NCBI RefSeq assembly: GCF_914767665.1
Contig: NC_059501.1
Coordinates: forward strand, 2,854,501 to 2,918,500
Reading direction: 5' to 3'
DNA: 64,000 nt
Source of the DNA: Harmonia axyridis
Taxonomy: Eukaryota; Arthropoda; Insecta; Coleoptera; Coccinellidae
Of this stretch, positions 23,440-35,032 are shown in pieces (within the stretch, counting starts at the first letter, position 1; each line of letters begins with the position of its first letter). The notes under the pieces were generated by a model. It was not told the origin of the DNA, did not search any database, and worked only from the letters and a program-made list of their open reading frames with translations. The position numbers and the translations under genes were made by a program.

Positions 23440-23800
23440 ACACAACTGCGACTGGCCATGTGCCTCTACAGGAAGCACAGTTTCAACAGATTCACTAAAC
23501 AACACAAAGCATTGAATAATTCTCCAAACAGTTCAAACGATTTTTTGCTTTCAATTCTATTCATGTCAGTTTTGCCGCTGCACCATTTATAACCCCTTTT
23601 TGTAGAAGGACAACGATCATCATCCTCTTTTGTCACCGTTTGGACTTCTGTTCTTTCTTCTTCCACCCCCTCACAAAGTGCCATAATCACCCTTAGGATT
23701 CTTTGCGATCTACTAGTCAGAAACGTTGTTAATGATGTACCACTCTACGTTTCAATTTTTGCAAACGCCGATTCATAATTAATGATGCTAGATGTCTTGG
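23440..23800. repeat. Duplicated unique segment, copy 2
   Basis: The second copy of the segment at 19830-20205, direct orientation, with the same core words (TGTCACCGTTTGGACTTCTG, AATCACCCTTAGG, TAATGATGTACCACTCT). No transposon hallmark is present. Confidence 0.8.
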
Positions 23801-24167
23801 ATTCTTGTTCAGGTGTGGCTGGTACAAAAGTGCTCAAGTACTGAACGTAGGTCCTGAAATTAAATGACTTTCGTTTTTCAGTTTTGGGGTAACTTCTGAA
23901 GGATGATTATTCTGTCGATTTTTGGAGGCTTAAACGCTGAACAAAAGCTAATATGGCATATTTTGACGTCGATGGATGAAGGTAAAGAGTTGTAGCGAAG
24001 ATGAAATGGGTATTTAGCGTTGTTCAAAGCTGTTTTCGATCTACGTGGGAGTGATTCAGCTTAACGTGTGGCGTTTTTATTTTCAATTGTGTATTTGGGT
24101 AGAATGAGCAGTGTGAAGATTATATGAGAAATAATAATTATTTTTGAGCTGCTTTTTTTCTTTATTC
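23801..24167. other. Stretch with nothing recognised
   Basis: No gene, repeat or inverted end was seen. Confidence 0.4.
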
Positions 24168-24830
24168 CACAGGGTGTTCCTTAGTTAGAAGTATAAACTG
24201 ATTTTTCGGATCATTTCAAGAAAAAAACTGCTTTTTTTTGAGATAGGGGTGTTAAAGTTTGATTTTAATTTTTTTTTTCTACATTCATGGAAAAAGCAAA
24301 ACTTTATTGAACTATATTTAGTGGAAAAAGAAGTTCTTTCTTGCACTAGTGCAATAAAGTTTTTATTGCACTCATCTCTCATTCTACTTCAACGTGCTTT
24401 CATCATGACAAACATAAACGTTCAAACCCACTACATATTTATCAGATATGCTGTGAGATTGGCAATACGTTTTAAACAGTTACATATTTTATATTATTTT
24501 GTACTAATGTTAGCAGCCAGATATAAACAAACAATGCCTTCCCGAGTATAACTCCTTAATCAAAACTGATCCGATTTGTAACCTCCATAGAGCAAACTGT
24601 CTGTACTATGACCACACCTCATGATACATATTGTACATTATTTGCTTTTTGCATGAACGTAGAAAAAAATTTTGTATGCAACTCGTGCAAAAATTGTTTA
24701 TTGCACTCGACGTGTTGTCCAACTCGGCCTATTTCCGTCAAGTGCTATAAACATTAACTTTTTGCACTTGTTGCATAAATAACTATCAAAGCACCTTCCC
24801 TTCAACTTGAATTCGGTATAGATATTCAAA
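24168..24830. mobile_element. TACAGGGTGTTCC family, decayed copy
   Basis: It begins CACAGGGTGTTCC. It follows the same course as the copy at 46580: a CGGATCATTT word, an A-rich CTGCTTTTTTTT-type stretch in place of the CTTTG...TTTTC block, then GGGTGTT(A/G)AAGTTT. The right end is not recognisable and the extent is approximate. An internal 100-codon frame has no domain. Confidence 0.5.
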
Positions 24831-25079
24831 TAATAAACGAATAATAAAAATAAAACATTTTATGGGCAAAACATCTATGAAGATACGTCTTTTGCCTAGT
24901 CATGTAACTTATGAGTTAAATATCAATACTTTTTACTCTCAATTGATAATAACAACAAAACATCGATATCGATAGCAAAACATCCTCTTTAATGTTCCAT
25001 CCTTAGCTTAATCCTTGTACCACCACAACTCGAATCTTCTTCTTCACCTCATACTAAACATTACAAAATAAAATTCCAT

Positions 25080-25560
25080 TTCGCACATACCTACCCTTTT
25101 CTCGACACCCTAAGACGTCGAAACTTCAACAAAACAGGCTTCAATTTCACCCAGCTTTGTGCAAGACGACACCACGATCTTCCTGACACAATAAGAACGC
25201 AGCAAGAACCTCAGCAATTAAAAGGGTTTCACTTTCTCTGCGACAATAGCACGCTCTAATCTCACGCCTTTTGTGTTTGTCGGTCTCCTAATCCCTCCTA
25301 ATTCTGCTCCAACGCCTCCTCTCACTGCCCCGTTTCGAAAAGATAAGGCGTGAAGATCGCAATAAATGCGAAATAAGGAATGCCAACCCTTTTGAGACTC
25401 TGCCGACCATGTAGGTATTAGGAAAGCTTCAGCGATTGCCGGGACAATCCTTTCTTGTCTACGAGGTTGTTATGAATAGGTTGCGGGGAATTGGAGCGAG
25501 TAGAAGTGAGGTTATGGGACGCGTAGGTGACGCTATTGATGACGTAGGAGTCTTACCTGG
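25080..25560. other. GC-richer unique island, candidate regulatory DNA
   Basis: Composition is clearly less AT-rich than the neighbours. AAAAGGGTTT and AACCCTTTT words occur at 25218 and 25387. No open frame, TIR or repeat copy is present. Similar in character to the islands at 12.1 and 47.4 kb. Confidence 0.35.
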
Positions 25561-27493
25561 GATTTGGCTGAAGAGGACAGAAGGAAGAATATAAAGAGTA
25601 TATTTAGAGTTTAGAGTGACTCCTCAGTTCAAGTTTTTCCTCGATAACTCTTAAATTTTTCGTATTCAGAATCATAATAAATATTCAAAGATATATGTAA
25701 TCTATTATTAAAACTGTCCTGACTGATGGCAGGAAATGGTGAAATATTTCTATATTCTATAAAATACTTGATTGATTTTTCGATCTGACTACGTAGCTGC
25801 AAATTTGTTTATTTGTTTGTTTATTTGTTTATTTGTATAGTAATCAATGTAAATATTTGTAAAAATTTGACGTACTAAGAGCTTCAACATCATATGCCTA
25901 TTCTACGTGATTTCTCAAACCAGTAATAACATTCCGAAAATCAGAAAATGTAATGAAAATTTTTTTGGTTAATCTCATTTTAATCAATTCTCCCTTCAGT
26001 GGAATGAAGATATTTAGGATGCGAAATCATTTTCTTCAGAACCCGTCATATATCAATTCTGACTTTGAAAGTAAATGGAGGAATAGATTTGATTGCGAAA
26101 TATTCATCTTTTTTTACATAAGCCATAGAATTGTGCCGAACATCATAGTCGAAATCATTAAAAGTATCAGTCACACAACGAACTAAAACTACGTAAAAAT
26201 GCATTTCAATAATACCCCTATGGACCACACTGGTCTATGCGAATTATTAGAAAGTAATTAAGAAGTGATACATGCAGTCAATGAGTGTAACCAAAAACGC
26301 TCTCAAAGTGGAAAGGGGAATACGAGGGGAAATATTCAGCCAATAAGATCAATCTAATCGGGACATTCTTGTTTCCAAGACGATTTGTTAAATACCGGCG
26401 TTTATTTGAGAGTATTGATAGCAATATTTTCATAAATTCTAAAGGAATTTCTGAAAACTTGGACAACCCTTGTATAATTGAAATATTCAGGCTTCTTCCA
26501 AGTGACTTTGGATATACTATAGCACTATCAAACCTCATTTTCTTTTCGATCAAATGTCATCTTCGTTTCCTCTATATACAGTGTGTGAATGAAGGATTTG
26601 TGTTAACTAAATATTTTATAAATTTATGATTCAAGATCACAGACATTGTAACGTAATGATAGAGTTATCGGTTCGATAGAACGAGCACTAAATATCCATT
26701 TAATATTTATGGGACTAAGAAATTTAAAAATTCTGCTGCCCCCAAAAATTCTCTTCCAATATCGATGACCTCATCAATTTCGTATAATTCTTCGCAAATA
26801 GCGGTTTTCACGTCAATCTAATAATTTAAACTTCCTAGAAATTCAGCACCTGTCTCTATCGAAGGCAGGAATTAACCCTTAAGTGTCAGGACGAGCACCT
26901 GCTCCTAAGGACCTCATAAGACAAAAGAGGAGGTAGATAAGATATCGAAATAGACAGAGCATAGATAAATTGGTTAGCTAAAACAAACTAGGGGCACGAG
27001 CTCTACTGATTTTAAATGAGTTGATTAGTTTGAAGGCTAATTGATTGAAAATTAAAGCTTTTGAGGTTTTTAATTTGAGTTTGTCAGTTGCTGTAGCGAT
27101 AATCCTTTGAACTGAATGAGTAGAAAGTGCAGTGAAAGTGTGCATTTAGAAACTCGCTGTATAAGCACCTATATTTATTTAGTAGGTTGGTAGGTCTGCT
27201 GAGAACAACTGTCACATTGCATGACATATGCTCATTGAGTTGAATACTACTGTGTTTTTTGTTAAAATTTTGGTTAGATCTTGGAAAATAAATGATCTAT
27301 GAATATAAGAATTTACGTAAGATTCTTTTATTGAATAAAAGTAATTTATTTTTATTAGATATGTGAAAGTCATCCATTCGAGATCATTTGGGTAGTAGAT
27401 TTAACTATTTCTTCTGTTTACTCTCTGAACCGCAGAATATATTTCGACGAATGGACTTATTTTTCGGAATATCTCCGATACTTTGTAGGAAGG
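25561..27493. other. AT-rich stretch with a short microsatellite
   Basis: A TTTG/TTTA tetranucleotide-like tract lies at 25801-25840. The rest holds no gene or mobile element that I recognise. Open frames of 77-91 codons at 25953-26629 overlap on both strands and lack domains. Confidence 0.45.
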
Positions 27494-28283
27494 GATTTAA
27501 CAGCTATTAAGTGATTTATTCTCAGTTTGGTTTGGCAATTCATCATGAATAGACTCACGCCTGAACATAGCTTGCAAATAGTGCAATTTCATTTCGAAAA
27601 TAATGGTTCTGTGCGGAATACGTATCGCGCACTACGTCCATTTCATTTTGTTTAGAGATGAAGCGCACTGCCGCATTTGGAGTGAAGCTAATCCTCAAGT
27701 GTATGTCGAAACACCGTTACATCCAGAAAAACTGACTGTTTGGTGCGCTTTATGGCCTGGTGGAATCATTGGTCCGTACTTCTCCAAAAACGATGATGGC
27801 CAGAACGTTACAGTCAATGGTGATCGGTGATAGAGTCATGATTACTAACTTTATCATTCCTGAATTGAGCAATCATGATAACCAGGACTGTGATTCCAAC
27901 AAGATGGCGCAACATGTCACACAGCTCGTGCCACAATCGATTTATTGAAAGACACGTTTGGTGACCGCCTAATTTCACGTTTTGGACCTGTGAATTGGCC
28001 TCCAAGATCTTGTGATTTAACAACGCTAGACTACTTTCTGTGGGGCTATGTAAAGTCATTGGTCTATGCGGATAAGCCACAAACCCTTGACCATTTGGAA
28101 GACAACATTCGCCGTGTTATTGGACTACATCCGAGCCAGCCGTGATGGTTATATGCCAGAAATCATATTTAAAATGTAATGCCACAAGATTATCTTGCGG
28201 ATAAATAAAATTCATGTCAATCGAATAATCCATCGTTGTTTTATTGCAATTTAAAGTTCTATAGCTCTAAAAAAAACACCCTT
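27494..28283 (+). mobile_element. Mariner-like deletion element, copy B
   Basis: Same family as copies A, C and D, but on the plus strand and truncated at its left end. Homology starts at about 27494 (GATTTAACAGCT), so the left TIR is missing. The right end, ATAGCTCTAAAAAAAACACCCTT, is followed by TA at 28284-28285. The internal deletion junction (about 27640-27660) is the same as in the other copies. Confidence 0.88.
27544..28179 (+). pseudogene. Broken mariner-like transposase, copy B
   Basis: The N-terminal start is preserved here: ATG at 27544 reads MNRLTPEHSLQIVQFHFEN and continues to RNTYRALRPF before a TAG. This is the first helix-turn-helix region. The shared deletion then joins it out of frame to the catalytic core (FRDEAH, TVWCALWPGG, FGDRLISRFGPVNWPP, DYFLWGYVKSL). 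About 11 residues after DEAH are lost, a 7-bp duplication creates GDR followed by a stop, and the C-terminus is shifted after RRVIG. Clearly dead. Confidence 0.85.
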
Positions 28284-29448
28284 TATAATGACATGAATGA
28301 AAAGGAGAAAAATTGGAATTTCCAAGAATACATTTATTATTTTTCATACTCTCCGTTACACCAAAAAGATTATTCCAAAAATAAGTGATAAAGTATCACA
28401 TAATTCTATGTATTCATGACATGCCACTTTGCAGGTTAGGTAAGGTTAGGTCTAATTGAGTAATTATATTTGGGAAAAGAACTTTTGGGGCACATATTTC
28501 CATAACCAAGAAAGAATAAGAAGTTTTGACTTAGGATTTGCGTTCAGAATTCACTGGATTTGGTTGTAATGTTACATTCTGAAATTGAATGAAAAAATTA
28601 CATAAATACAAATTGGAACAAGCGCGTCTAATCTCCTGACTTTAATGGTTTTTTAAATAACATGATTTACTCTGAAAAGTTTTTTAGCTCCTCCGAAGTT
28701 GTTTACCTTACTTAATTTTTTTACTCTCAAAAAAACAATACATATACCATTATCGTTTTCTATGATTACAGTGGCACCCTCTGTCATTTAAATGTCACCG
28801 ATTTGCACAGCTGACTACCGCTTATATCGGATATCGAGATCGTTTTATAATCCCCGAAAATGATAAATGTGGGTTCCTCTCGACTTATAGCGGGTGCTAG
28901 ACGATTTTTGAAGCACGCAAAATTAGAAAAGCATCTGTCGTGGCCCAGTAATCAATGTGTAACAGACCTACCAGGATTTCGGAGGTCCGCTATAAGAGAA
29001 ACTAGATACCTACAGCCATTGGCATAATGCATTAAACAACAGAAAAATAATAGCCGTGCCACGGGTTCCTTACAAATGCCTATTATTTGGTTTTGCTCGC
29101 AAAGGTAAAATAAAACTGCTAATTTATCACCGGAACAAGGCGGAACCCTTGAAACGGCCTTCTTGGACGCATTCCGATCAGTGGCGTGCCGTCGTCAATA
29201 ATTCGATTCGTAATCAATCGATACCAAAAGACGTATCAATATTCATCGTTTTCATCTAACCGAAAAAAGAACTGAGAACCTTTTGAAAACATTTTACACA
29301 GATAATTTTATTTGAAAATACCTGCGTCAAAATCATAGTACTATGACTAAAAAGCGTGTGGAATATAAAAATTAAAACACGGTATGTTTTCAAGGTTAAT
29401 TGATAACAAAAACTTGTCCAACTATTTCGATTTTGTGTCTTCCCGATC
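28284..29448. other. AT-rich stretch with a GC-richer part at 28790-29240
   Basis: The first half is AT-rich without features. From about 28790 to 29240 composition is more balanced, with many ATCGAT and GATTCGAAT-like words, and a 67-codon frame at 29056 that has no domain. No repeat copies were noticed. Possibly another unique island. Confidence 0.35.
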
Positions 29449-29728
29449 TACACTGCGCAAAAAAATTAACGCACATTATGGAAATCTTAAATTTATTTTA
29501 CAACTGAAGGTGTTCTCAATGATAATTATTTTTATCAGAATTATGCATGCATATGTTATCCAATTTCAACGTTTTTCTTCAATACAATTTGTTTTTTTCC
29601 AGCAGGAATAAAAAAAGATGAGATTATCAGATTTTGAATGTATTGGCTCCATTCTGAAATCAGTTGTTCTCGAACAATTCTAGTGATCAATAGTTTTTCT
29701 TTCGTTTGATTTTCTACACTCGACCGCT

Positions 29729-30037
29729 ATGCAACGCGAAACACGCAATTTGATCCAAGAGGAATGTGCCCAAGCGGTAGTTTTGCGAGAAGAAGGGTGG
29801 ACATACTCAAGAATTGCAGAAAGGTTCGGAGTTTCCCATACAAGTGTGTCCAGAATGTTGCAGCGATTCAGGGAGACAGGTATGAATGTCCGAAGACCAG
29901 GACAGGGTAGACCACGGGTAACAACTGCCATTCAAGAACGTTACTTGAGAGTTTCTTCGTTGAGACAACGGTTTGCAACCGCTCGGCTCCTTCAAAATCA
30001 GCTTGAGCAAACTCATGGGGTGCAAATTAGCACTCAG
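29729..30037 (+). pseudogene. N-terminal part of a Tc1-like transposase
   Basis: ATG at 29729 opens about 103 codons of intact DNA-binding region. The first helix-turn-helix reads EECAQAVVLREEGWTYSRIA, followed by RFGVSHTSVSRMLQRF. Then come the GRP-rich linker (GRPRVTTAIQ) and the second helical domain (LRQRFATARLLQNQL). It ends at about residue 103 (QISTQT), where the inverted segment starts. A full Tc1 transposase is about 340 residues. The frame stays open past the junction to 30163, but that part is antisense of the catalytic region and not meaningful. Confidence 0.85.
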
Positions 30038-30150
30038 ACAGAATCTAGACTCATCTGTGAAGAGAACTCTTTCCCAATCAGCCTCTTCTCAATGGATATG
30101 CTCGCTCTCAAAATCCAAACGCGCCCTTCGATGGGTGTTGGGTGTGTGCA
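30038..30150 (-). pseudogene. Inverted catalytic segment of the Tc1-like transposase
   Basis: Read on the minus strand this gives HRRARLDFESEHIH, a stop, EEADWERVLFTDESRFCL. This is the region holding the first catalytic Asp (TDESRF) of Tc1 transposases. In a normal element it follows the N-terminal part in the same orientation. Here it is inverted, with the ten bases CACTCAGACA at the junction fitting both reading directions. Confidence 0.75.
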
Positions 30151-30354
30151 AAAACAGCAATGAATAACAAAATTATGGCCAAAAAACCGATAAATCATAT
30201 CGAACAACCACTCTCGTGATATATTTCTGGCCGAGTATGTCTTAATACCATAAAAGAATTGAAGACTAAAAATCAGAGTAGATACAGCTACAAAATGAAA
30301 GTTATTTCAAAAATAAATTTAATATCTATATATTATACATAATAAACATAATAG

Positions 30355-30845
30355 AGTGTTTAACTGAACCCTGACGAACGCCAATATCAAGCCAACATCG
30401 TCGTAGTAGGGCAAAGTCGGACGAAATCGACCTCAGGATCTACGCCACTGTCGCCGGCTATTGTTCCCCACACAAAGACAAAACTGTTGGTTTCCACCCT
30501 GTTTTACTTAATTCGTAGATTAGGCTGGATGGTTGTTTAATAGATTGTCGTGTAATTTCGTATAGACCGCAGTTGCTAGCGCTGAGCTGACACGGTTCCT
30601 TTTGGCCCATGCCAAAAATTGCGGCAAATGTCTTCGCAGAAATGTGTTATTAGATTTCGTGCGGATTATCGGGCAATAGGCCAAAGACACCGGCTTTCTT
30701 CCACAGCCAGCCATATGTCTGGCTAAGTAACATACATTTGGCAGACGAACTGTATCTGTTGAATATGACCACGGGTCTTTATCTTTGATCGCTGTCATCA
30801 GACCAAATGAGGTTTTTCGCTGTTGCATTATGGACACGATATAGC
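30355..30845 (-). other. Unrecognised GC-richer block with a 105-codon open frame
   Basis: Composition is less AT-rich than the surroundings. On the minus strand a 105-codon frame (30837-30520) reads through RRHLPQFLAWAKRNRVSSAL and ends LLNNHPA. I do not recognise a domain. Downstream on the same strand are stops, and then a stretch grading into AT-rich DNA at about 30300-30360. It could be the 3-prime part of an unidentified retroelement or a unique conserved block. It is followed at 30871 by a TATAGGGTG word of the TIR type. Confidence 0.3.
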
Positions 30846-31311
30846 CTTAATAGTCTTTATCATATTGTATAGGGTGATTCATATTCTTGGTAACCTAACC
30901 TCAATTATTTCGAAAAAAAATGTTGACTTGATATGCGCGTAAAAGTCGATAAAAAAATTAGACATCAGAACCATACCTTTCTATTATATTAATTTTTTTT
31001 ATTACCTTTCTTCTCCATTTTTAATCGTAAGAGATCTGCAGCGTGTTTTATTTAAATTCTATTGCCTCTATTCTTTTCTGTATTGTGACAGTATGCATTT
31101 GGATATGATTTTGTTTCTATCAAGAAAGCTTTGTAACACACTATTATTCTATTATTATATTGATAGATAAGTCAGATGTTCCTAAATTGGAGTTGAAAAA
31201 AAAAATTGAATAATTCTAGGAAAAAAAAGTCCTATAAATATGGGCTCAGAAATGTTTTGTTTTCGAGATACAGGGTGTTTCTTGTAGTCCTACTTTCATG
31301 TGATGATTATA

Positions 31312-32239
31312 AAGGGTTTTTTTTAGAGCTATATAACTTTAAATTGCAATAAAACAACGATAGATTATTCGATTGACATGAATTTTATTTATCCCCAAGA
31401 TAAACTTGTGGCATTACATTTTAAATATGATTTCTGGCATATGAACGCCACGGCTGGCTCGGATGTAGTCCAATCTGGACGTCCAATTTTCGATTACTTT
31501 TTCCAACATTTGGTGCCGTATATCGGCAATAACACGGCGAATGTTGTCTTCCAAATGGTCGAGGGTTTGTGGCTTATCCGCATATACCAATGACTTCACA
31601 TAGCCCCACAGAAAGTAGTCTAGCGGTGTTAAATCACAAGATCTTGGAGGCCAATTCACAGGTCCAAAACGTGAAACTAGGCGGTCACCAAACGTGTCTT
31701 TCAATAAATCGATTGTGCTGTGTGACATCTTGCGCCGTCTTGTTGGAACCACAGCTCCTGGACATCAAGGTTGTTCAATTCAGGAATGAAAAAGTACGTA
31801 ATCATGGCTCTATACCCATCACCATTGATTGTAACGTTCTGGCCATCATCGTTTTTGAAGAAGTACGGACCAATGATTCCACCAGTCCATAAAGCGCACC
31901 AAACAGTCAGTTTTTCTGGATGCAACAGTGTTTCGACATACACTTGAGGATTAGCTTCAGTCCAAATGTGGCAGTTTTGTTTGTTGACGTAGCCATTCAA
32001 CCAGAAGTGCGCTTCATCGCTAAACGATAAAATGGACGTAGTGCGCGATACGTATTCCGCACAGAACCATTATTTTCGAAATAAAATTGCACTATTTGCA
32101 AGCGTTGTTCAGGAGTGAGTCTATTTATGATGAATTGCCAAACCAAACTGAGAATAAATCACTTGACAGCTGTTAAATCGGTCGCCATCTTGAATAGCAA
32201 TACCAACTTAAAGTTATATACCTCGAAAAAAACACCCAT
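31312..32239 (-). mobile_element. Mariner-like deletion element, copy C
   Basis: 928 bp, flanked by TA at 31310-31311 and 32240-32241. The inverted ends are AAGGGTTTTTTTTAGAGC and, on the minus strand, ATGGGTGTTTTTTTCGAGG. It has the same internal deletion as copies A, B and D. Inserted in an older TIR repeat (31165-32390). Confidence 0.92.
31414..32128 (-). pseudogene. Broken mariner-like transposase, copy C
   Basis: The start codon corresponding to copy B is changed from ATG to ATA (32126-32128). The catalytic core lies in two overlapping frames: 32000-31701 (NGYVNKQN, TVWCALWTGG, QELWFQQDGARCHTA) and 31752-31414 (DLLKDTFGDRLVSRFG, SCDLTPLDYFLWG, ending MPEIIFKM and a stop). They are separated by a deletion between HTA and IDLL. 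All three catalytic Asp positions can be placed, but no continuous frame remains. Confidence 0.85.
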
Positions 32240-32390
32240 TACAACTTTATCGAATCTTTGTTAATCTTTGCTACAGATTGGGTAAATAAGTACCAAAACT
32301 TATAATTAATTTATTCATCACAGCTTACTGATTGGATCTTCATGAAAAAAATTTTTTGACTACAACGGTTACTCATATCTGTAATGTGAG

Positions 32391-33029
32391 AAAAAGGAGT
32401 TTGAACCAAACTACTCGAAATAATTTTTTCCTTGGGTAATTTTAACAATGAAAGGTGTCATGAATAAGAGCCCACAAACGCTTTGTTTTCGAGATACAGG
32501 GTGTTTCTGATGTGTCGTACTTTTTAGTGATGCTTATATCAGTTTATCAAATCTTTATTAATATTCGCTGCAGATTGGTTAAATAAGTACCAAAACTAAT
32601 AATTAATTAATTCATTATATCGCACTAGCTGGATCTTTATAATAATTTTGAATTTCTTGAGAATAACTAGAGAGCTGTTTGATTTTTTTTTCGAAATCGA
32701 TAGCAGATACGATAAAACTATAACAAACGAAAAAGTGTAGAACTGGACCAGAGTTTTTTTCACATTTTTCTAAACTACCAATGGTTCATCGAAAAATAGT
32801 CCTGAAGGAAAGAATCAGGCATCCTTCCAGCATATAACATGATGAAAACTTTACATTGGAATATCTATGGCCAATTCAAATTAATTATCTTGTGAAGGGA
32901 AGGTTCCATGAGAAAAAACTTTAATTTAACACTTGTATCTCAAAAACAAAGTGTTTGGGGACTCATTTTATATAACTTTTTTCTTGAAATTGATCCTCTA
33001 TTGTTCCTCCAATTCAGGAACACCGTGTA
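32391..33029. mobile_element. TACAGGGTGTTCC family, adjacent copy
   Basis: It contains the CGCTTTGTTTTCGAGATACA block at about 32476-32495 and the CTGCAGATTGG block near 32567. It ends with TTCAGGAACACCGTGTA at 33029, the inverse of the family terminus. It lies in tandem after the copy split by mariner C. Confidence 0.6.
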
Positions 33030-33639
33030 GATATAGTCAATTCAAAACACAATTTATATTGCAATTTAAATGAAACACAATAAATAGTACAACACATTTC
33101 AGATATTTTTTTTATGTGAATTATCTACTCAGTTTAGTTTTTTGATAACTACAGTATTGAAATTTTGTGACGAGAATGAAACAAAAAACCGAAAACAACT
33201 GGTAAGTGTAAACTGATGACTAATGCAAAAAATCACAGATGACAAATAAGAGGCCAACAAAGCGGATAGATGAACATCGGAAATAGACCGATAATAAACT
33301 CATTAACCGTAAAAGGGTCCGATTTTTTACTGTCGTGTGGATTTCGAAGAAAAGTAAAATGATTATTGGTACATTTTATGGAAAAAATTTCGTTCTTCAT
33401 ATTTGCGAGAATTCACAATTTCATATTTTGGAAATCTTTGGAGGAGAAGGTAATTACCACCAGTAATTACCTACTCCTACGCCCTTGCAGGTTGACCTTG
33501 ATGGTGACCTTCAAATCAACATTGAATTCACAAGAAATTCGAAATCTACAGTGCAATACACCAAATTCTGATAGACAATAAACAGTATGACTCCATAACA
33601 CGAAAATGACTTCATAACCCTAACTCCACCAAATTATCA
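33030..33639. other. AT-rich stretch with nothing recognised
   Basis: A 71-codon frame at 33366 has no domain. No inverted ends were seen. Confidence 0.4.
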
Positions 33640-34110
33640 CATCAAAATGCCTCGCTCGGTTGCCGTTTCACCCACAGCCCCTTCCCTATACCCCCAACCC
33701 TTCAAAACCATGAACCTTTCCTTACCTTACCGTTTTTTTACCACTTTTTTACCTGGCCACGCGCCTAGCTCAATCGAGGTCTCAATCCTTTATCGCAACG
33801 CGCTAAAGCTTTTTTAAGACCCACCCGTGTAGTTTACAGCATGGCGCTTCCGAGCCATAAAAACCATTGTAAATAAAGGGTGAATAGGGTTTAATAAGTG
33901 TTTATTTGTCATCCCCCGGTTTTGTTTACAAATATAGTGAGGTGCGATTGAGTGTTTTATTACCTCTGGTACTCCATGATGGTTGGTGTACGTTATGAGG
34001 TTATGATGGGGTTATGGTTTTGGGTTTTTTAGGGGTTGTTGTGGTGTTTTGGTGTTTGTGACGGTTTTTGGTCAGTTGTTTTGGTTTGAAGGTAGCGTTT
34101 TGGGTTTTTT
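33640..34110. other. GC-richer unique island with ACCTGGCCACGCGCC
   Basis: It carries the motif ACCTGGCCACGCGCC (33751-33765) preceded by a T run, as in both copies in the 12.1-kb island. It also has AACCCTTC, CTTTTTTAAGACCC and two TGTTTAC/GTTTACA words, and a G/T-rich right half. No open frame or repeat copy. Candidate cis-regulatory DNA. Confidence 0.45.
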
Positions 34111-35029
34111 GTTAAGAGTTATTTTGTAACTTTCTTTATTGTTGAAAATGGTTTTTAGTCCACTGTAGCCTTGCAGTTTCTTCTTGTACCCCCTTTGATG
34201 ATGATCAGTAGGGCGAAGAGGGTGGTATTTTGAATATTTTTTTTATAGCAGTTTGATTTAGTTCAATGAAAAATATTTTAATACTATCTCACAATTCGTT
34301 GAATTTGATAAATACTTCATAGTAGATTTTACGACGAGTGAATAATGACAGCTATTATTATTCTCGAGGAATATTTCAAGTATTTATAGCCATTGTTGCG
34401 GTATCATAAGGTACTCTACTTTCCCTACAACTAATTATTTCAAATGGGGATTTTTAATGAATGTTTTATTCGTCAATAACATCAGAATTATTAATGGAAC
34501 ATTTATTTATATATCGACTATCATTTCATTATAAATTTATTTCCTCATTTGGTTATATTGTATTCATTCGTTTTATTTTTAATTCAATCATTAATTGGTT
34601 TAATTATTCACTGATTGATGAATTCTTTCAGTCATCCAAAGTGTAATTGGTGTATGAACGAACAAGCCTTCATATATTCTCTTTTTTTTTATAAGTACTA
34701 TTCCTGAAGTGAACAAGTAAAAACCTTTTTTTTTGTAAGCAGGTACGTCTAAAAAAAAAACACTGAAAATGAAATCGAAGGAAAACCTGACATTAAAATT
34801 TTCTAGTCAGTTCATTTCATTTCTTTGTTATTATTCATTTGTGAAATTCGGTGTGATTTTTGAGTTACAATCATTAATTCCTAAGGGAATAGTATATTCT
34901 TGACTTTGAATTCTTTATTGATACCTTCGACATTACAAAGAATGTATGGAACAAGTCATATATAATGAAGTTCAAGTATATGGCATTAAAGTTCAAAACC
35001 CACTCATTTTAATATAAAGGGTACTCCAA
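34111..35029. other. AT-rich stretch with nothing recognised
   Basis: Mostly AT-rich sequence with short T and A runs. A 61-codon frame at 34461 is AT-rich and without a domain. Confidence 0.45.
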
Positions 35030-35032
35030 TTG

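Larger units (their letters stand above)
29451..30150 (+). mobile_element. Tc1-like element copy 1, truncated and internally rearranged
   Basis: The left terminus CACTGCGCAAAAAAATTAAC starts at 29451 right after TA (29449-29450). For about 250 bp it is almost identical to the left end of the copy at 60574. It keeps the transposase N-terminus, which the other copy lacks. After 30035 the next stretch is inverted: it reads as the part around the first catalytic Asp on the minus strand. No right TIR was found, so the 3-prime half is lost. Confidence 0.85.
31165..32390. mobile_element. TACAGGGTGTTCC family copy split by mariner copy C
   Basis: The left part (31165-31311) carries a TGTTCCTAAATTGGAG end and the CTTTG-type block with ACAGGGTGTTTCTTG. 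The right part (from 32240) continues with TTTATCGAATC and CTACAGATTGG exactly as in copy 1 at 4500-4600. The intact order in copy 1 gives the empty site of the mariner insertion. The end merges into the next copy. Confidence 0.7.

Noticed and set aside
28431..28460. GGTTAGG-like words suggesting interstitial telomere repeat
   Set aside because: Only two imperfect copies; not a TTAGG array.
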